From assembly GCA_023853785.1 (NCBI GenBank), contig JAJIRX010000779.1, positions 496,001 through 560,000 on the forward strand: a DNA stretch of 64,000 bases. The letters run 5' to 3'. Of this stretch, positions 13,142-24,647 are shown piece by piece (position 1 is the first letter of the stretch; every line of letters begins with the position of its first letter). Both the position numbers and the translations under genes were made by a program. This DNA is from Psilocybe azurescens (lineage: Eukaryota; Basidiomycota; Agaricomycetes; Agaricales; Agrocybaceae). The notes under the pieces are model-generated. The model searched no databases. It saw nothing but the letters and a program-made list of their open reading frames with translations, and was not told where the DNA came from.

Positions 13142-15348
13142 ATGGCTCTCACTTCTTCTTTCGTATACTTTATCTTGGCTGCGTTGGCGCTCAGAAAGTT
13201 GGCCGACATATTGTCGTCCAAGGCAAAACGGGCGCCTTATCCCCCTGGTCCCAAGCCTCTTCCTTTGATTGGAAACGCACTTGATTTTCCTTCAGAGAAA
13301 TTTGCACAGACATACGCCGAATGGGGACAGAAATATAACAGTGAGTACCAGATAAATGCAGAATATTATTGACTAACTTTATACAACGCATACAGGCCCC
13401 ATTGTCCATGCAGAATCGTTAGGAAACCATGTCGTCGTTCTTAACAAACTCGAGGATGCAATTGAGCTACTTGAGCAACGCGCGAAACTGTATTCTGACA
13501 GACCTTCGCTGCCTATCTTCCCGTTGTGAGTGTCCAATCTACTTGACGCCCCTAAATTTTTGATTAATTTTTCCTTTCATTAGGATGGGATGGGATTTCA
13601 ATGTTGCATTGATGCCTTACGGTGATGCATGGAGACAACACAGGAGACTCTGTCAACAGAATTTCAACCCTCAAGCAGTACGGAAATATGAGCCGCTACA
13701 GACTGAGAAAGTTCAACGGTTCCTTCGATCTCTTCTTGATACGCCGGAGGAATTTGAAACCCATAACAAAATGTAAGTAACATTTTTACATACATCACTT
13801 ACGATTCTCTAATATCTTCTATGATCGTCTTCGTTTCTTCTCTTCCACCAGCTTCTCTGTCTCCCCTCACCACGTGCATGATGTATGGATATGACATCAA
13901 GTCCATCGATGACCGAGTTATTGAGGTCGCAGAAGAAGGCAATGTCATTGGAGGCCGTCTAGTCGTGCCTGGCGGAAGTCTTATTAATATTTTCCCTATG
14001 CTCCGACACATCCCATCATGGTTTCCAGGAGCATCATCACACAAAGCAGCAGTGGAATGCAAGAAATTGACCGAGGAGATGATGAGAATTCCGACAGAGT
14101 ATGTTAAGAGGAGTTTGGTAAGTCGTTCAAGTTCTCGCTTAGGACAAAGTCTCTGACGTCAATACTTCGATAGGCTGATGGTACCGCTGTCCCATCGCTG
14201 GTTACTGACTTCTATGAGAGAAAATATGCTGTGGGCGCTTCCGAGGAAGAAGAGGAATTGATCAAGAATGTCGCCTACACGGTTTATGGAGGTAAGTAAA
14301 TCTTGATATCGTCAAAAGCTAAACCTCACCGATCTTCTTCTTCCTCTAGCCGCTTCAGATACTGTACGCTCAGCCTTATATTTCACCAATAGTACAACTT
14401 GACTTACCATAATTGGCAGACAATTTCTGCCTCCAACACATTTATCTGCCAGATGGTTCTAAACCCAGACATCCAGAGAAAGGCTCAGGCTGAAATCGAT
14501 CGAGTGATAGGCAACAAACGCCTTCCGACACTGGAGGATCGTAAATCTCTGCCTTATCTCGAAGCGATATATCGGGAAGTCTTGCGATTCAAACCCCCAT
14601 TCCGATCAGTGTGGCGCACGCTGTCACAGAAGACGATCATTATAAAGGATACTTGATCCCCAAAGGTACGGGTATCTCGGTTGCCTGGAGCTATTCTGCT
14701 CAGTAACTGACCGTTATTTCTTATCTAAGGAACCATTGTCTACCCCAACATCTGGTAAGGCGTCAATTTCTCGATGCCTGACTAAATTGATTTAAATTGT
14801 GTCTGTCAGGGCCATGTCACACGACGAGGAAGTTTATCCCGAGCCGTTCGCGTTCAAGCCGGATAGGTACTTCGATGCAAACGGAGAACTGAACAATGAT
14901 GATAGGATATTGGCGTATGGCTTCGGTCGCAGGTCAGCTCAAATTCAGTGATTCAAAGGCATGGTCAAAGAATAACATATACGATGTCCACAGAATTTGT
15001 GTGGGCAAGTCTGTCGCTAGTACTTCGGTGAGTTCATGTGCAAATGATCGCTCTTTTCATAGAAGTTCCAATTGCTCACTAATTGCGTTCTGCAGCTGTG
15101 GCTCCAGATGGCGTCAACACTCGCATGTTTCACGATGTCAAAAGCTAAGGATGCTGACGGGAACGAAATAGAAGTCGACACCAACTACGAAGAGTCAGGC
15201 TTGCTGATGTGAGTAAACACCCCCATTGTTTTTGGAAACGTGGCTAACTCAACGTCGTTTTCCCACACAAAGTCGCAAAGAGAAATACACTTGTTCGTTC
15301 TCCGTCCGATCTTCTGCTGCCCAGAAACTGGTCTTAGATCCAAATTAA
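13142..15348 (+). CDS. Cytochrome P450 monooxygenase (microsomal), with two apparent frameshifts
   Basis: Heme-thiolate monooxygenase anchored in the ER. Starts MALTSSFVYFILAALAL (membrane anchor), then the Pro hinge YPPGPKPLPLIGN. Exons 13142-13340, 13396-13525 and 13584-13772 are clear, followed by several more. Visible motifs: WRQHRRLCQQNF (C-helix), YGAASDTT (I-helix oxygen-binding motif, split by an intron), YREVLR (ExxR), FKPDRYF, and the heme loop YGFGRRICVG with its Cys, where an intron splits the second Arg codon. Ends VRSSAAQKLVLDPN. Two single-base breaks: an extra C in the CCCC run near 13868, and a missing base near 14603, after which the frame PISVAHAVTEDDHYKG resumes. Both sit in short homopolymers, so either sequence error or recent loss of function. 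It is the best preserved of two P450s in the window. Substrate unknown. Confidence 0.82.
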
Positions 15349-15535
15349 TAATGATACGAATACGCAGTCAAGAAGATTATAATACCGGAGCTAATCTTTT
15401 GAAATATATGTAATTTAATGGGCAAAACAAGACCACCAAATATATAATCCATTTCCTCTGTCAATGATACCCTAAATTCTCGGCCCTTTTATCTGGCAAC
15501 CCTGACCCGCATGGCTAAACCCTCGTCGGGATCAT
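15349..15535. other. P450 3' flank
   Basis: Short AT-rich sequence after the P450 stop, likely its 3' UTR and terminator region. It runs into the target-site copy of the LINE fragment at 15536. No gene seen. Confidence 0.4.
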
Positions 15536-15549
15536 ATCTCTTCGACCAT
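15536..15549. repeat. Target-site duplication, left copy (ATCTCTTCGACCAT)
   Basis: Exact 14-bp match to 16352-16365, immediately outside the poly(T) end of the LINE fragment. Direct evidence for target-primed insertion. Confidence 0.85.
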
Positions 15550-16351
15550 TTTTTTTCTTGTTGATTTATGTCTATTGGGGCTTGGCCCCATGCAGACCTA
15601 ACTAACCATTACAAACGTGATAACGATACACTTCGTATTGCTCCTTTCCCATGAGCCCTGTATGCACCGCTGAGGTACGACTGTAGAGTCGGACTACATC
15701 GATCCCCTCCCCAGTCGGCTGAACACGGAAACATTGTTTCCGGGCACTCATATCTTGTCGGGTGGGTTATTTCGGTTGCTGTTTTTCATTTTGTTGTTGT
15801 CTGGTGTATGTTTTTTCTGCTGAGCGCCCTGTCGATGTGGATTGGTGAGCGCGTTTGGGGTCTGTTACTCGGTTTGCGGGGGTGTTGTGTTCAGATGGTG
15901 TTTCTGGGGCCCTGTGAGTCGAGGGCTTGGTGTGGTCGGGGAGGTTGTTAGGGTGGGTTTCTGTCGTGGTGTCTTTTATTTTTAGTCCCCGTTTTCATGA
16001 TTGGTGAGTACTTCACCTGGTGATGTCCGTAGTCGTTTGGTTTGTGCTATGTATTTTAGTAGAATTTTCATGTGTGGTTTGCCGCTTAGAATTTTTCGTG
16101 TGCTCCTGGCGTTTCTCCCTAGTGCGTGGTCCATTTCGACTCGTTCCCAGGCATATTTGGGGCATTCGTACAGGTAATGTGTTACGGTTTCTTCGATTAC
16201 GCCTCGGTTTGCTGATCTGCACATGTCGCATCGACTTGAGTCCGATTTTCCGAAGCGATGTAGGTAGCTGTTTAGTGGTATGTGTCCTGTGCGTAGTTGC
16301 ATGTAAATGTTAGCTTTAGTTCTGGTCATAGTGTTTTGAATCTTCCTGAAG
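15550..16351 (-). mobile_element. 5'-truncated LINE (non-LTR retrotransposon) fragment, family 1
   Basis: Minus-strand LINE 3' end. A T8 run at its left edge is the poly(A) tail in reverse. It encodes the C-terminal tail of a reverse transcriptase/RNase H polyprotein: QLRTGHIPLNSYLHRFGK, CDMC, then THYLYECPKYAWERV, a Cys/His zinc-knuckle region after RNase H, and LLKYIAQTK. The same block in the full-length LINE at 41370-47783 reads TGHIPLNAL and LLRYIAQTK, so this is a related but distinct family. The insert is flanked by a 14-bp direct repeat and lies inside a K-family kinase relic. Confidence 0.8.
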
Positions 16352-16365
16352 ATCTCTTCGACCAT
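16352..16365. repeat. Target-site duplication, right copy
   Basis: Same 14 bp as 15536-15549, at the truncated 5' end of the LINE fragment. The kinase relic continues directly to its right. Confidence 0.85.
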
Positions 16366-16860
16366 ATCTTCTGTGATAAATATGCTGGCTTAAGTGAACT
16401 AGAAAGATCTTGAAACTTTTGACGACGTTCTGCAGCAGTAAGTCTTGCGTTAGGATCGCGATACGGCATGACGGCCCAGTAGCTGCAATGACTGTACTAG
16501 GCCTTCGTATTTCTTCATTCATATTACAGGTTCGTCAGTTTGAATAAGTTATAAGTTAACTAATGAGTTAAGACACGTCGATAAGCTCATACAGAGGAGA
16601 TCCTAGCTGTCACATATCAAGTTTGAAAGGATCGTAAGGAATAGTGGTCGACATATCAGGGATGTCTCTCACTTGGCCATATCTGCCCACGGAACCGACA
16701 TTTGGAGGGAAATAGTCAGCTGTCTCCAAAGTGATCATACAATATCTCACCCTTTCAATCGAGCATCTGTCCTTGTACGTGATCCCGTTGGAAGCTAGTG
16801 GAAGTTGGGTCTTTTGGATCCGTCATAAAAAGCGTCTTTGTTGGTCTAATGTTGAGAGGG
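16366..16860 (-). pseudogene. K0: decayed K-family kinase-like relic
   Basis: Nucleotide similarity to K1 (17135-18471) runs from the C-lobe segment ATAAATATGCTGGCT back to the start of the C-lobe exon, where the minus strand reads MTDPKDPTSTSF. Several stops and shifts interrupt the frame, and the piece matching YETADYFPP is degraded. N-lobe exons are missing; the LINE fragment occupies the distal end. No function expected. Confidence 0.7.
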
Positions 16861-17134
16861 AAATTACGCTGTATTAGCGCACACAGCCTATGTGCAATTC
16901 TATGCTCGCGCGAAAATACAGCTCCCTGTTGTCTTTGCTAAGAAAGTGTAGCTTGGATAAACCATTTAATTGATGTGTAAAGGAAGCGAACGGAAAAATA
17001 AAACAAGCATTCGAATCGAGTAAGTTAGAATGACACCAGACAGAGTCGAACTGTACCCTGAGCTTTAATGTAACGATGACCAGCTTTAAAGAGTAAATCA
17101 ACTGCGTGTCTACTAGTAGTGCAGAAGAGATACA
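16861..17134. other. Spacer with residual K-like sequence
   Basis: AT-rich. Immediately right of K0 is a short match to the HEHRIAHR exon (reading IAHRLC, near 16880-16900). The rest has no gene and should include the K1 3' UTR. Confidence 0.35.
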
Positions 17135-18471
17135 CTATACTGATAAAAGACATCTATAAATACCAGATAACCGTTTCTTACAAGAGGTAAAGACTCCAGT
17201 CCTTTTGACCGTAGGGGGCGAATGCATGGCCCGTTGTATAGCTCTACGCTCAGCAGCGGTGCAGACTTTAAGCCATATCTCGTGAGATAAATATGCTGGC
17301 TCTAGCGAGCTAAGGAGCTCCTGGAATTTTTGAAACGATTCTGCCGCAGTAAGTCTCGAGTCGGGACTGTGATGCATCATCGCCTCGCACAGTGGCTGTA
17401 AGAATTCTAGCCCATCATATTCCTTATCCAAAAGCTGATAGTCAGTAGTTGAATCGTACTGAGTAGGAAATGAACTTACTTCAAAAATTCCTGTACCTGA
17501 CATCCTAGCTGGTATACATCCAGTTTGAATGGGTCGTAAGGTACATCGAGTGACATTTCCGGGACGGTTTTTACTTGCCCATATCGTCCCACCGATCCAA
17601 CATTTGGAGGGAAGTAATCAGCAGTCTCGTAGTCAATCATATAGTACTTCACTGGTGAGGCAGAGCACCGGTCCTTATACACGACTGGAGATATACCGTC
17701 GGGCTGGCGGGTCCTGTCGCCAAAGTGGAAGCTGCTAGGAATTGTATTTGTCGGATCCATCATGTAATTGAGGTAGCACGCATCCCTAATAAATCGATTG
17801 AGAAGACAAAGAATCAGTATTATTGAAGAAACGTACCTATGAGCAATTCGATGTTCATGAAGAAATACGATGCCCTACAGAAAAGTGAGTGACAATTGCG
17901 GTCAAATAGAAATTTTCAGACCTGCATGAGCTGGTCGAGAGCTTCCACAACTTCCTTGACATGTTGGAATGGAAAGCTCCATGTCGTGAGAGGGAAAAGC
18001 AAAGGCATTATGAGGAGCACTGCCGAGTCCCGCGATTTGGCCAGTCCGCACTGCTCCGATAAAGGTATCACTTCGAGAAGAGGGACAGTATTATTCCTTG
18101 GGTCTTTGCGCATTTCTGGAGAATTCAAATATTCCAGCAGGGGTACATTATCTTCCTCGAGAAATACCCGTTTCATCACCACCCTTGCGCCGTCGCTGAC
18201 TCGGATGGCATCCATGATGTTGTACCTCTAAAATATAGTCAATATAGTTAAGCATCGTGCATGGCTATTATAAACGACAGACATGTATTGAGAGATAGTC
18301 AGGACATTCACACGTGAGCTTGTAGAAGTTCCAGGGTTTCTTCCAAGAAGGCTTCCAGTTTGGATGGTATCTAGGACGAAGTTTATATCCATGTTGGAGC
18401 AGGAAAGGTTGTATCTCGACCCATAATGATTCCAGTGGCGTGATAAGTCCGCAATGTGGGGATTTTCCCAT
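17135..18471 (-). CDS. K1: atypical protein-kinase-like protein, best preserved copy
   Basis: Five exons: 18471-18283 (MGKSPHCGLITPLES..., then YHPNWKPSWKKPWNFYK), 18227-17922 (RYNIMDAIRVSDGARVVMKRV, holding the VxxK lysine), 17874-17837 (GIVFLHEHRIAHR), 17785-about 17480, and about 17445-17135. Introns are 47-55 nt with GT-AG ends. The catalytic loop HRDACYLN keeps Asp and Asn of HRDxxxxN; the metal motif DFG is replaced by DYE in YYMIDYETADYFPP; VPYDPFKLDVYQLG matches kinase subdomain IX. No glycine-rich loop is evident. The fourth donor is ambiguous: the frame runs EFLK then stop, so either the donor lies earlier (after QLGC Q) or one base is missing. About 360 residues. Probably a kinase or pseudokinase of a fungal-specific family; target unknown. 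Confidence 0.75.
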
Positions 18472-19689
18472 AACAAACAATTTCGAGAGGTCTTATATGT
18501 TCCAATGCTTCAGATGCGTGACTTTTGAACGCTATAAAGAGTCGACTAAGGGTCGGGGGGAAAGGGTAAGGTGCTGTACAACTGGCTTTCTAAAATTTGA
18601 ATCGAACTTTTGATTACAAATGATCTAGCTTATCATATTCCCATGTCCAATACGTCGCTTAGATTCCAACTTACTTGCCACTGGCATCAACTGCCTCTTC
18701 TTCTGTAAAATTCTTCCCTACTGACTGGCACCACCCATTATTGAAGGAGAACTTAGGTAGAAGAAAATCATGCTGCGTTGCAAAGTTGTGATATGATACT
18801 ACTAGTAATAACAACATGATACACGTGCGGGTGTCCCGCCAGCAGTACAGTATTTTTGACCGCTGGCCTGACGTGTCTAATACTCCCTTTCCTCTTCCAT
18901 ATTTTACTGCACGTTTCTCTAAGGAAGCTCAGTAGCACAACGCACGAGATTTCTACAATGAAGCCGAGATCTCGCCCCACCCATGAGTCACAGTAAGCAG
19001 AAGGAGTTAACAGATCACAAATTAGGATGCCTCTCGTCTCGAACTGTGTCTTTGATGTCTTGCTAATAGTACCAGAATTATGGATCTTCAAGTTTCATAT
19101 GCTCAACATGGCTTATCCTTTTGTGTAACCGGATTTACTGCGGCTTACATACGTTCAAAAAATGTGAGTGGTTACTTACATCCTCTCGTCGTTCTTACTT
19201 GATCTTTGAATTAAAGCAAGCGTATATAAATTTGGCTTATATATCGTCATAGAAGTCCCAAAGGTCCACTTTATTGTCCTGGGATCAGTAACCGAGAACT
19301 CAAACTTGGCAATGTGGGCGCTTAACCCCGACGACTTCTCATTCTCATATCGAGATAATTCATGAGTTATTTTACTATTTCTCTCACAGTCTTTCAACGC
19401 CCGGCACCTTTTATTCCAATCTCAATATTTTTGTAGATCTAACCAATAACAAAAATTAGCGTGAGTATCAAGTGTATATTGCAATCTGCCCTTTGCGTTC
19501 GATGTTCCCTTTTTAATACAGAATGACTCGATCTGATTACTGACCAGACCAGTGGATTCACAACCAAAGGACTTAATAACCCTCATTTGGCCTACGCTCT
19601 AGAGGTCGTGTATGCATAAATAGTCGTTTCTCAGAGCGAGCATTTGACGCTCGACCACAGCCCCCGCTTGTACTGTTGATTTCAACCTT
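18472..19689. other. Divergent K1/G1 promoter region
   Basis: About 1.2 kb between the start of K1 (minus) and the start of G1 (plus). Close to K1, the stretch TTTCGAGAGGTC...CAGATGC is shared with the K2 relic upstream region at 22680-22740, so it is a conserved K promoter. No convincing gene in between; the 107-codon minus frame at 18768-19091 has no recognisable content. Confidence 0.5.
19314..19325 (+). promoter_or_regulatory. Conserved GTGGGCGCTTAA box upstream of G1
   Basis: GTGGGCGCTTAA about 365 bp before the G1 ATG. The same core (TGGGCGCTT) occurs upstream of G2, G3 and G4, followed within about 30 bp by a CTTCTCAT-like stretch. Candidate shared transcription-factor site; no binding data. 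Confidence 0.5.
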
Positions 19690-22331
19690 ATGGCACCCAA
19701 CGAGGACGATTACTCCGTTGAGCTCACTGTAGCGGAGAAGCTGAGGAAACTGGAGGATCACCTCGACACAATCAATACATTTCGTGCGCTTGCGATATCA
19801 GAAAATTGGGCCTCAGATGAACTTCAGCAATTTCTTGCCCGAATTGATCTGTAAGCCTATCCGCTAAGAATATTTTCTTCCAGTGCACTCATACCAGTTG
19901 TACTTCTAGCCTAGAAAATGATGTCGAGAATTTAAAAACCAGTTTGAAATCAAAATTTCAGCTTGTTCTTCGTCTTGGTAAACCTTCAAAAATAGGGGAC
20001 AAGATGATAGCAAATATTCCGAAGGTTGAACACGACCTTGAAAAAGACTTCAGAGTATGTGTTGGTTACCGATATTTTAAAAACTCCACTTTAACTGACT
20101 TTTCATGCATAGAAGGCCTCAGAGCTTCAACAACGAGTTAACGCGGACCGAGAATTTGTCAATAAACGGCAGGAAGACGCTAAGAAGCACAAGAGAACAG
20201 AATCAGATGTTGTATTTAGAGCTTTCAGGGATGGCAGGCCAACGACGCGGTGAGTTTCATAAATCCATTACGCTCCATATTTCTATGATCATAGTTTTCT
20301 CTCTCCAGATTGAATCCCCCATATCATTTGATCCCGACAACACCCTGGAAGGATATAGGTATGTACTGTCATCATTTTGGATTCAGAAAATTTGAAAATT
20401 CACCATGGCTTGTCCGTCATAGGAAGGGAAGGTAAGCACTTCTAACGGAGGTTACTGCACTGTCCCTTATGTCTATCAAGCGGTCCAGTTATGCAACCTC
20501 TTCACACCCAACAATACTTTCGGTACGTCGTCGTTTGCTGAGCTCATAAAATTTAAATTTGCCTGGAAACACTGACTAGAAAAATTAGTCAATATTTGCC
20601 GCGAGATTCGCTTGACAGTGTGGAATATCAATTTTTAAACGACGATGGTTCTACAGAGGTTGCGCCTTCCTCTATTTCGTCGCGGTATGTTTCTTTATGA
20701 CTTTACTGTCATTGCATTGTCAAGAAGATGGCTTCCTTACGCGTTAGTGCTCATTTGTATGCAGACCTCAAATTAATTTACCTCCAACCGGTCACCCTCA
20801 TAATCGACCATCAATTCGAGAGCCTTCTAAACAGTCTCAAGAACTTCAAGCGGATGGTAGCAAGGCCCCTAGCACAGTACCAACAGAAAGCTCCAACCTA
20901 TGGTCAAAAAGATCTTCACCCCATATCATTCAAGATAAACTCATGAACTCGACCAAGAGAAAGGAAGAGCAGACCACTGGCAATTTCCTGTAAGTGAACC
21001 CCATTTTAAATTGGGCGCTATCATCGGTTGATCCATGCTAGGAGCAACCCTTACATGCATCACTCACTGCACGATGACGGTCATAAGCACAAGTTTGAGA
21101 GCCGAACTTCTCCCAGTCATCACACAGATCGGAATGCCCGGGATGACCACCACCCCGTGGGAAGGTATGTGATCATAGAGCTATAGTCGACGGCTCCCCT
21201 AACAATACACATTCAATAGACAGCACAGCTCTCAGTATATAGGCCAACTTTCCCATGTGGGCGACAACACCAGGGCACCTGAGCAAGCTGGTATGATCAC
21301 TCAGAATTTTAATCAGCCTATCCTCGAAAGGTCCAACTTTAGTGTTTTACTGAAAGAATACGGACTAAAAATTTTCTTCCAAGACGCATTCACGACCCTC
21401 ACGCCCCCGTCCCTAGAGACCGTGCACCACGGCCACCTGGAACCCATCTGTCCACCACTCAAGCATTCTCTAGTGCCCATTTTCAATTCCAAGGACAGGG
21501 ACTATACAGGTGTGCTTTACATTTTTCTGTACTCATGTGGATGTACGTCGTCCATTTAATATTGTATTTAATTGAACAGCCAGCAAGTTCAAACACTCGG
21601 CGATGAAGCTTACTTGAACGAGAGCTTGCCTCCGCCTCCGCGGCGGTCTCCCCGCGACCGTGCACTGTCTGTGGGCACTCGGAACTCTGTTCGGAATCTC
21701 GTCATCGGAAGGTACGCTTTTGAGATTAGGATAGAAAAAGATATTCATGTATTATCGAGGTCCAATGACTCTGTTCAAGCTGGGTTGGAGAACAGAAGGG
21801 TGTTCCAAGGACGTTCGGGTGTCGCTCGTACGCAAAATAATTATAATTTCCCTGCAGGGTCAGTGCCTTAAATTTTCACTTGTTAACCCAATGAAACTCA
21901 TATGTCTCTTACAGTCCCACTGGCTCTCCTTGTGCTCAACACGTAGATGACGAAAATGTCTTTGGACCACATTTGAATCATCCTGCATCATCAGTTCAGT
22001 ATTATCCGATATTCCACTCCGAAAGGTAAATTATTTAATGGGTTTCCCGAGACTGTGCCTTTTTTCTCAAAATGTTTCCGCTAATAATTTGTCTGACTCT
22101 TTGCACCAACGTAGGTCCTATACGTCTAATAATCAAACCGCTACTCAAGCCAATCATTCCGACCAAGCCCATTCTACTGGCCAGCGTCATGCACACAACG
22201 CGCACAATTTTTCAGTTTCGTCTTCAAGAACTTTCGGATATGGAGAGGTTAGTAACCACGAAGAAGGCGAGGGGCCAACATATTCTGGCTGGGTCAACGA
22301 TGATGATGATGATATCTACGGCTCAGATTAG
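19690..22331 (+). CDS. G1: family G protein (helical N-terminus, disordered middle, acidic tail)
   Basis: Not recognised. At least 12 exons with short GT-AG introns; supported ones include 19690-19850, 19910-20054, 20113-20249, 20309-20358, 20581-20684, 20765-20989, 21042-21174, 21220-21330, 21384-21509, 21580-21711, about 21755-21855, about 21916-22025 and 22115-22331. The N-terminal ~150 residues (MAPNEDDYSVELTVAEKL...LENDVENLKTSLKSKF) are charged and helical, coiled-coil-like. The middle is rich in Ser, Pro, His, Gln and Asn, with the family block NESLPPPPRRSPRDRA. The C-terminus reads NFSVSSSRTFGYGE and ends WVNDDDDDIYGSD. Roughly 580 residues, no signal peptide or membrane segment. It converges on the K2 relic 100 bp downstream. 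The frame is open through all exons examined; a tiny exon near 20423-20431 and one near 20490-20525 are uncertain. Likely a scaffold, substrate or regulatory protein (inference). Confidence 0.65.
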
Positions 22332-22429
22332 ACATTTCACTTGAATCCAACATCTCTTATGCCTGCTCTCTCATATGAAGGATTATTACTTTGATACTCT
22401 GGGAATACAAATATAATATCAACACTTAC

Positions 22430-22710
22430 ATAGAATAAATTTTATGACCGTACGAGAGCCACTTCAGCAGTGGCAGGCTTGCTCCGACGAAGGTACCTAA
22501 ATCTACTGGCACAGATAAAATGACCCCAGAAACTGGGATAAAGAGGGGAAAGAGGTGTAACGTGTTCGTAATAGCCGGAGGACCTTCACAGGAAGCCGCA
22601 GTGCAATGTATGTATCCAACCCATAATGATTCCAGTGACGTGATAAGTCCACCATATGGGGGTTTTCCCATAACAAGCAATGTCGAGAGGTCGCCTATGC
22701 GATTTCAATG
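22430..22710 (-). pseudogene. K2: collapsed kinase relic (C-terminal end, spacer and N-terminal end fused)
   Basis: From left: 22430-22530 matches the 3' end of K7 (CTAAATCTACT, GAAACTGG). 22545-22595 matches the region just upstream of K9 at 53700-53760 (GAGGGGAAAGAGGT, GCCGGAGGACCTTCAC). 22600-22680 encodes the K start, MGKPPYGGLITSLESLWV, in reverse. The kinase core is gone. The order suggests deletion between two neighbouring K units. Not functional. Confidence 0.65.
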
Positions 22711-22748
22711 ATTCAGATGCCTGATTTTTGAACGGTGAACGCTAAGAA

Positions 22749-23130
22749 TCAACTGGGTCTAGGGAAAAGGTAAAGGGACACGTTGGAGGGCACACTGATC
22801 GTGAACTTCCCATGCAGGTCTCCCACGGCAAGACATCCGCCTGCACAGTGACTAGACTCGTGAACCAGCCGGAGAAAAATCTCACCAGCAAGGACCCATG
22901 ACCTCCTCAAGATAACGAGTTCCTCCAGGGTCTGTACAGTAGCCAAGAGCTTCCTCAACACTTCCGGCTAGACCTAGTCATCTTGATTGAGCGGGTCCAA
23001 GAGCCTCTACATCTTTAATTTCACAAGTATCTCCGCTGTTAGACTCATATTTTCTGCAGAAAGGAGTAACATCCCCTTCAGGAATAGGCATGCCAAATCT
23101 AAACTCTCAAGGCAGTATTTTTCAATCAGA
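22749..23130 (-). pseudogene. Unrecognised coding-like relic
   Basis: Reading right to left from about 23110, the minus strand gives FGMPIPEGDVTPFCRKYE then NSGDTCEIKDVEALGPAQ before a stop, and nearby frames give GYCTDPGGTRYLEEVMGP. Cys-containing, protein-like sequence of this kind is unlike the spacers elsewhere, but I do not recognise the family. No full frame or start could be built. Probably the remnant of a gene displaced when the K array expanded. Confidence 0.25.
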
Positions 23131-23336
23131 CAGCGGCATGAGAGCTAATTTGAGGACAACTCAGACGACTCAGATATATATGTCAAAAGAAAGGCAGGGA
23201 AATCCCGATAGAGAGTCTATAGATCTGACCGGCCTTTCAATATAATAAAATGTTGGTCCTGTTGTCTGTGTACCAAGCAACTACGAAACCACTTTGCGAG
23301 ACAAGATTATGCTACAGAATAATAATGTTACCAGCT

Positions 23337-24647
23337 TCATACACATTCGTAAACATGATTTAATGAATCCATTGTTGACATTGGGGGCATATTCTGAGCC
23401 TTACGTTCTTCGATAGCGGGTTCCCTCAGCCAAATCTCTTGCAATAGATCGGTTGGCCCAAACGAGGAAACTAGATGTTGAAGCAATTGCAGTGCGCCTG
23501 CTGCAGTGGGTCTCATTTCAGGGTCATGATGCGTCATGACTTTAGATAGGGTTTCCAGAAAGTCCAATCCTTCGTACTCCTAAGTGGAATACATCAGGAA
23601 TAGCGGATAAAGAAAAATTGATACTTACTTCGGCGAATCTTCCAACTACGTCTCCTAGTTGATAAACATCCAGCTTGAAGGGATCGTATGGTATCGTAAG
23701 CGAGGAGCCTGGAACATTTTTAACTTGGCCGTAGAATCCAACACACTGCTCGCCTGTGTCAAGTAGTCGGCTGTCTCGTAGTCGATTAGATAGTACTTGA
23801 TGGGTGCAGCTGAGCATCGATCTATGTACTCGATTCGTGTTTTACCATCAGGCTGATAGTAGTTATCTGTGTAGTGAAAGCCACTTGGGATAACATCTAT
23901 GGGGTCCATCATGAAGTTAAGCAGACAGGCATCTCTTATACATAAACACTGAGTATGCTGTTAAAATGGACACTCCGAACACGCACCTATGAGCGATATT
24001 GTGCTCGTGTAAGAACTGAATTCCCTGAGCAGAACAAGGTCACCATAAGATCTTAATTTCAAAGTCACAGTAAATACCTGGATGAGCTGGTTAAGGGCGT
24101 CTAGAACCTCTTTGACATGCAGGAATGGAAGATAACGAGACATGAGAGGAAAGAACATCGGCATGACAAGGAGTACGGATCCCTTCTTCGAGGGGGAGTT
24201 CAATATTATCGGGCAGAGGTAGTACATCGAGGGAGGGGAACGGTATTATTTCTCGGATCCTCGAGCATTTCTGGTGTATTCAAATACTCGAGAATCGGAA
24301 CATTGTCGTTTTCGAGAACGACCCGTTTGATGACCACTCTCACGCCGTCATACTCTCGCACTGCATCGATAAGGTTTATTTTCTAGAAATTAGTCATTGA
24401 GCATCATTGAGCACACCGATTAAGCAGACAATCGACGCTCACAGGTGTTATTCCAAGATAATCAGGGCAGTCGCGCATATGCTTGTAGAAATTCCAGGGT
24501 CTTGTCCAAGAAGGCTTCCAGTTGGGATTATACCGAGGGCGCAACCTATAACCATGTTGTTTCAAGAAGGGCTGTATCATAAGCCAGTCTGCTTCCCAAG
24601 GCTCGGAGTCCATCGTCATGATAGGGGATATTTTTGGTTATCAACAT
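23337..24647 (-). pseudogene. K3A: kinase-like gene with several frameshifts
   Basis: All five K exons are present: MLITKNIPYHDDGL and YNPNWKPSWTRPWNFYKH; REYDGVRVVIKRVVLEND; GIQFLHEHNIAHR; RDACLLNFMMDPIDVIPSG to IDYETADY; and the terminal exon ending SLNHVYECV. Against its twin K3B, it has two extra Gs (near 24185-24200 and 24230) and lacks two bases in the first exon near 24602. Both copies break in the activation segment after ETADY, where the frame to CVGFYGQVKNVPG is lost. Catalytic Lys, Asp and Asn codons remain. Probably non-functional, but the G-run differences could be sequencing errors. Confidence 0.7.
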
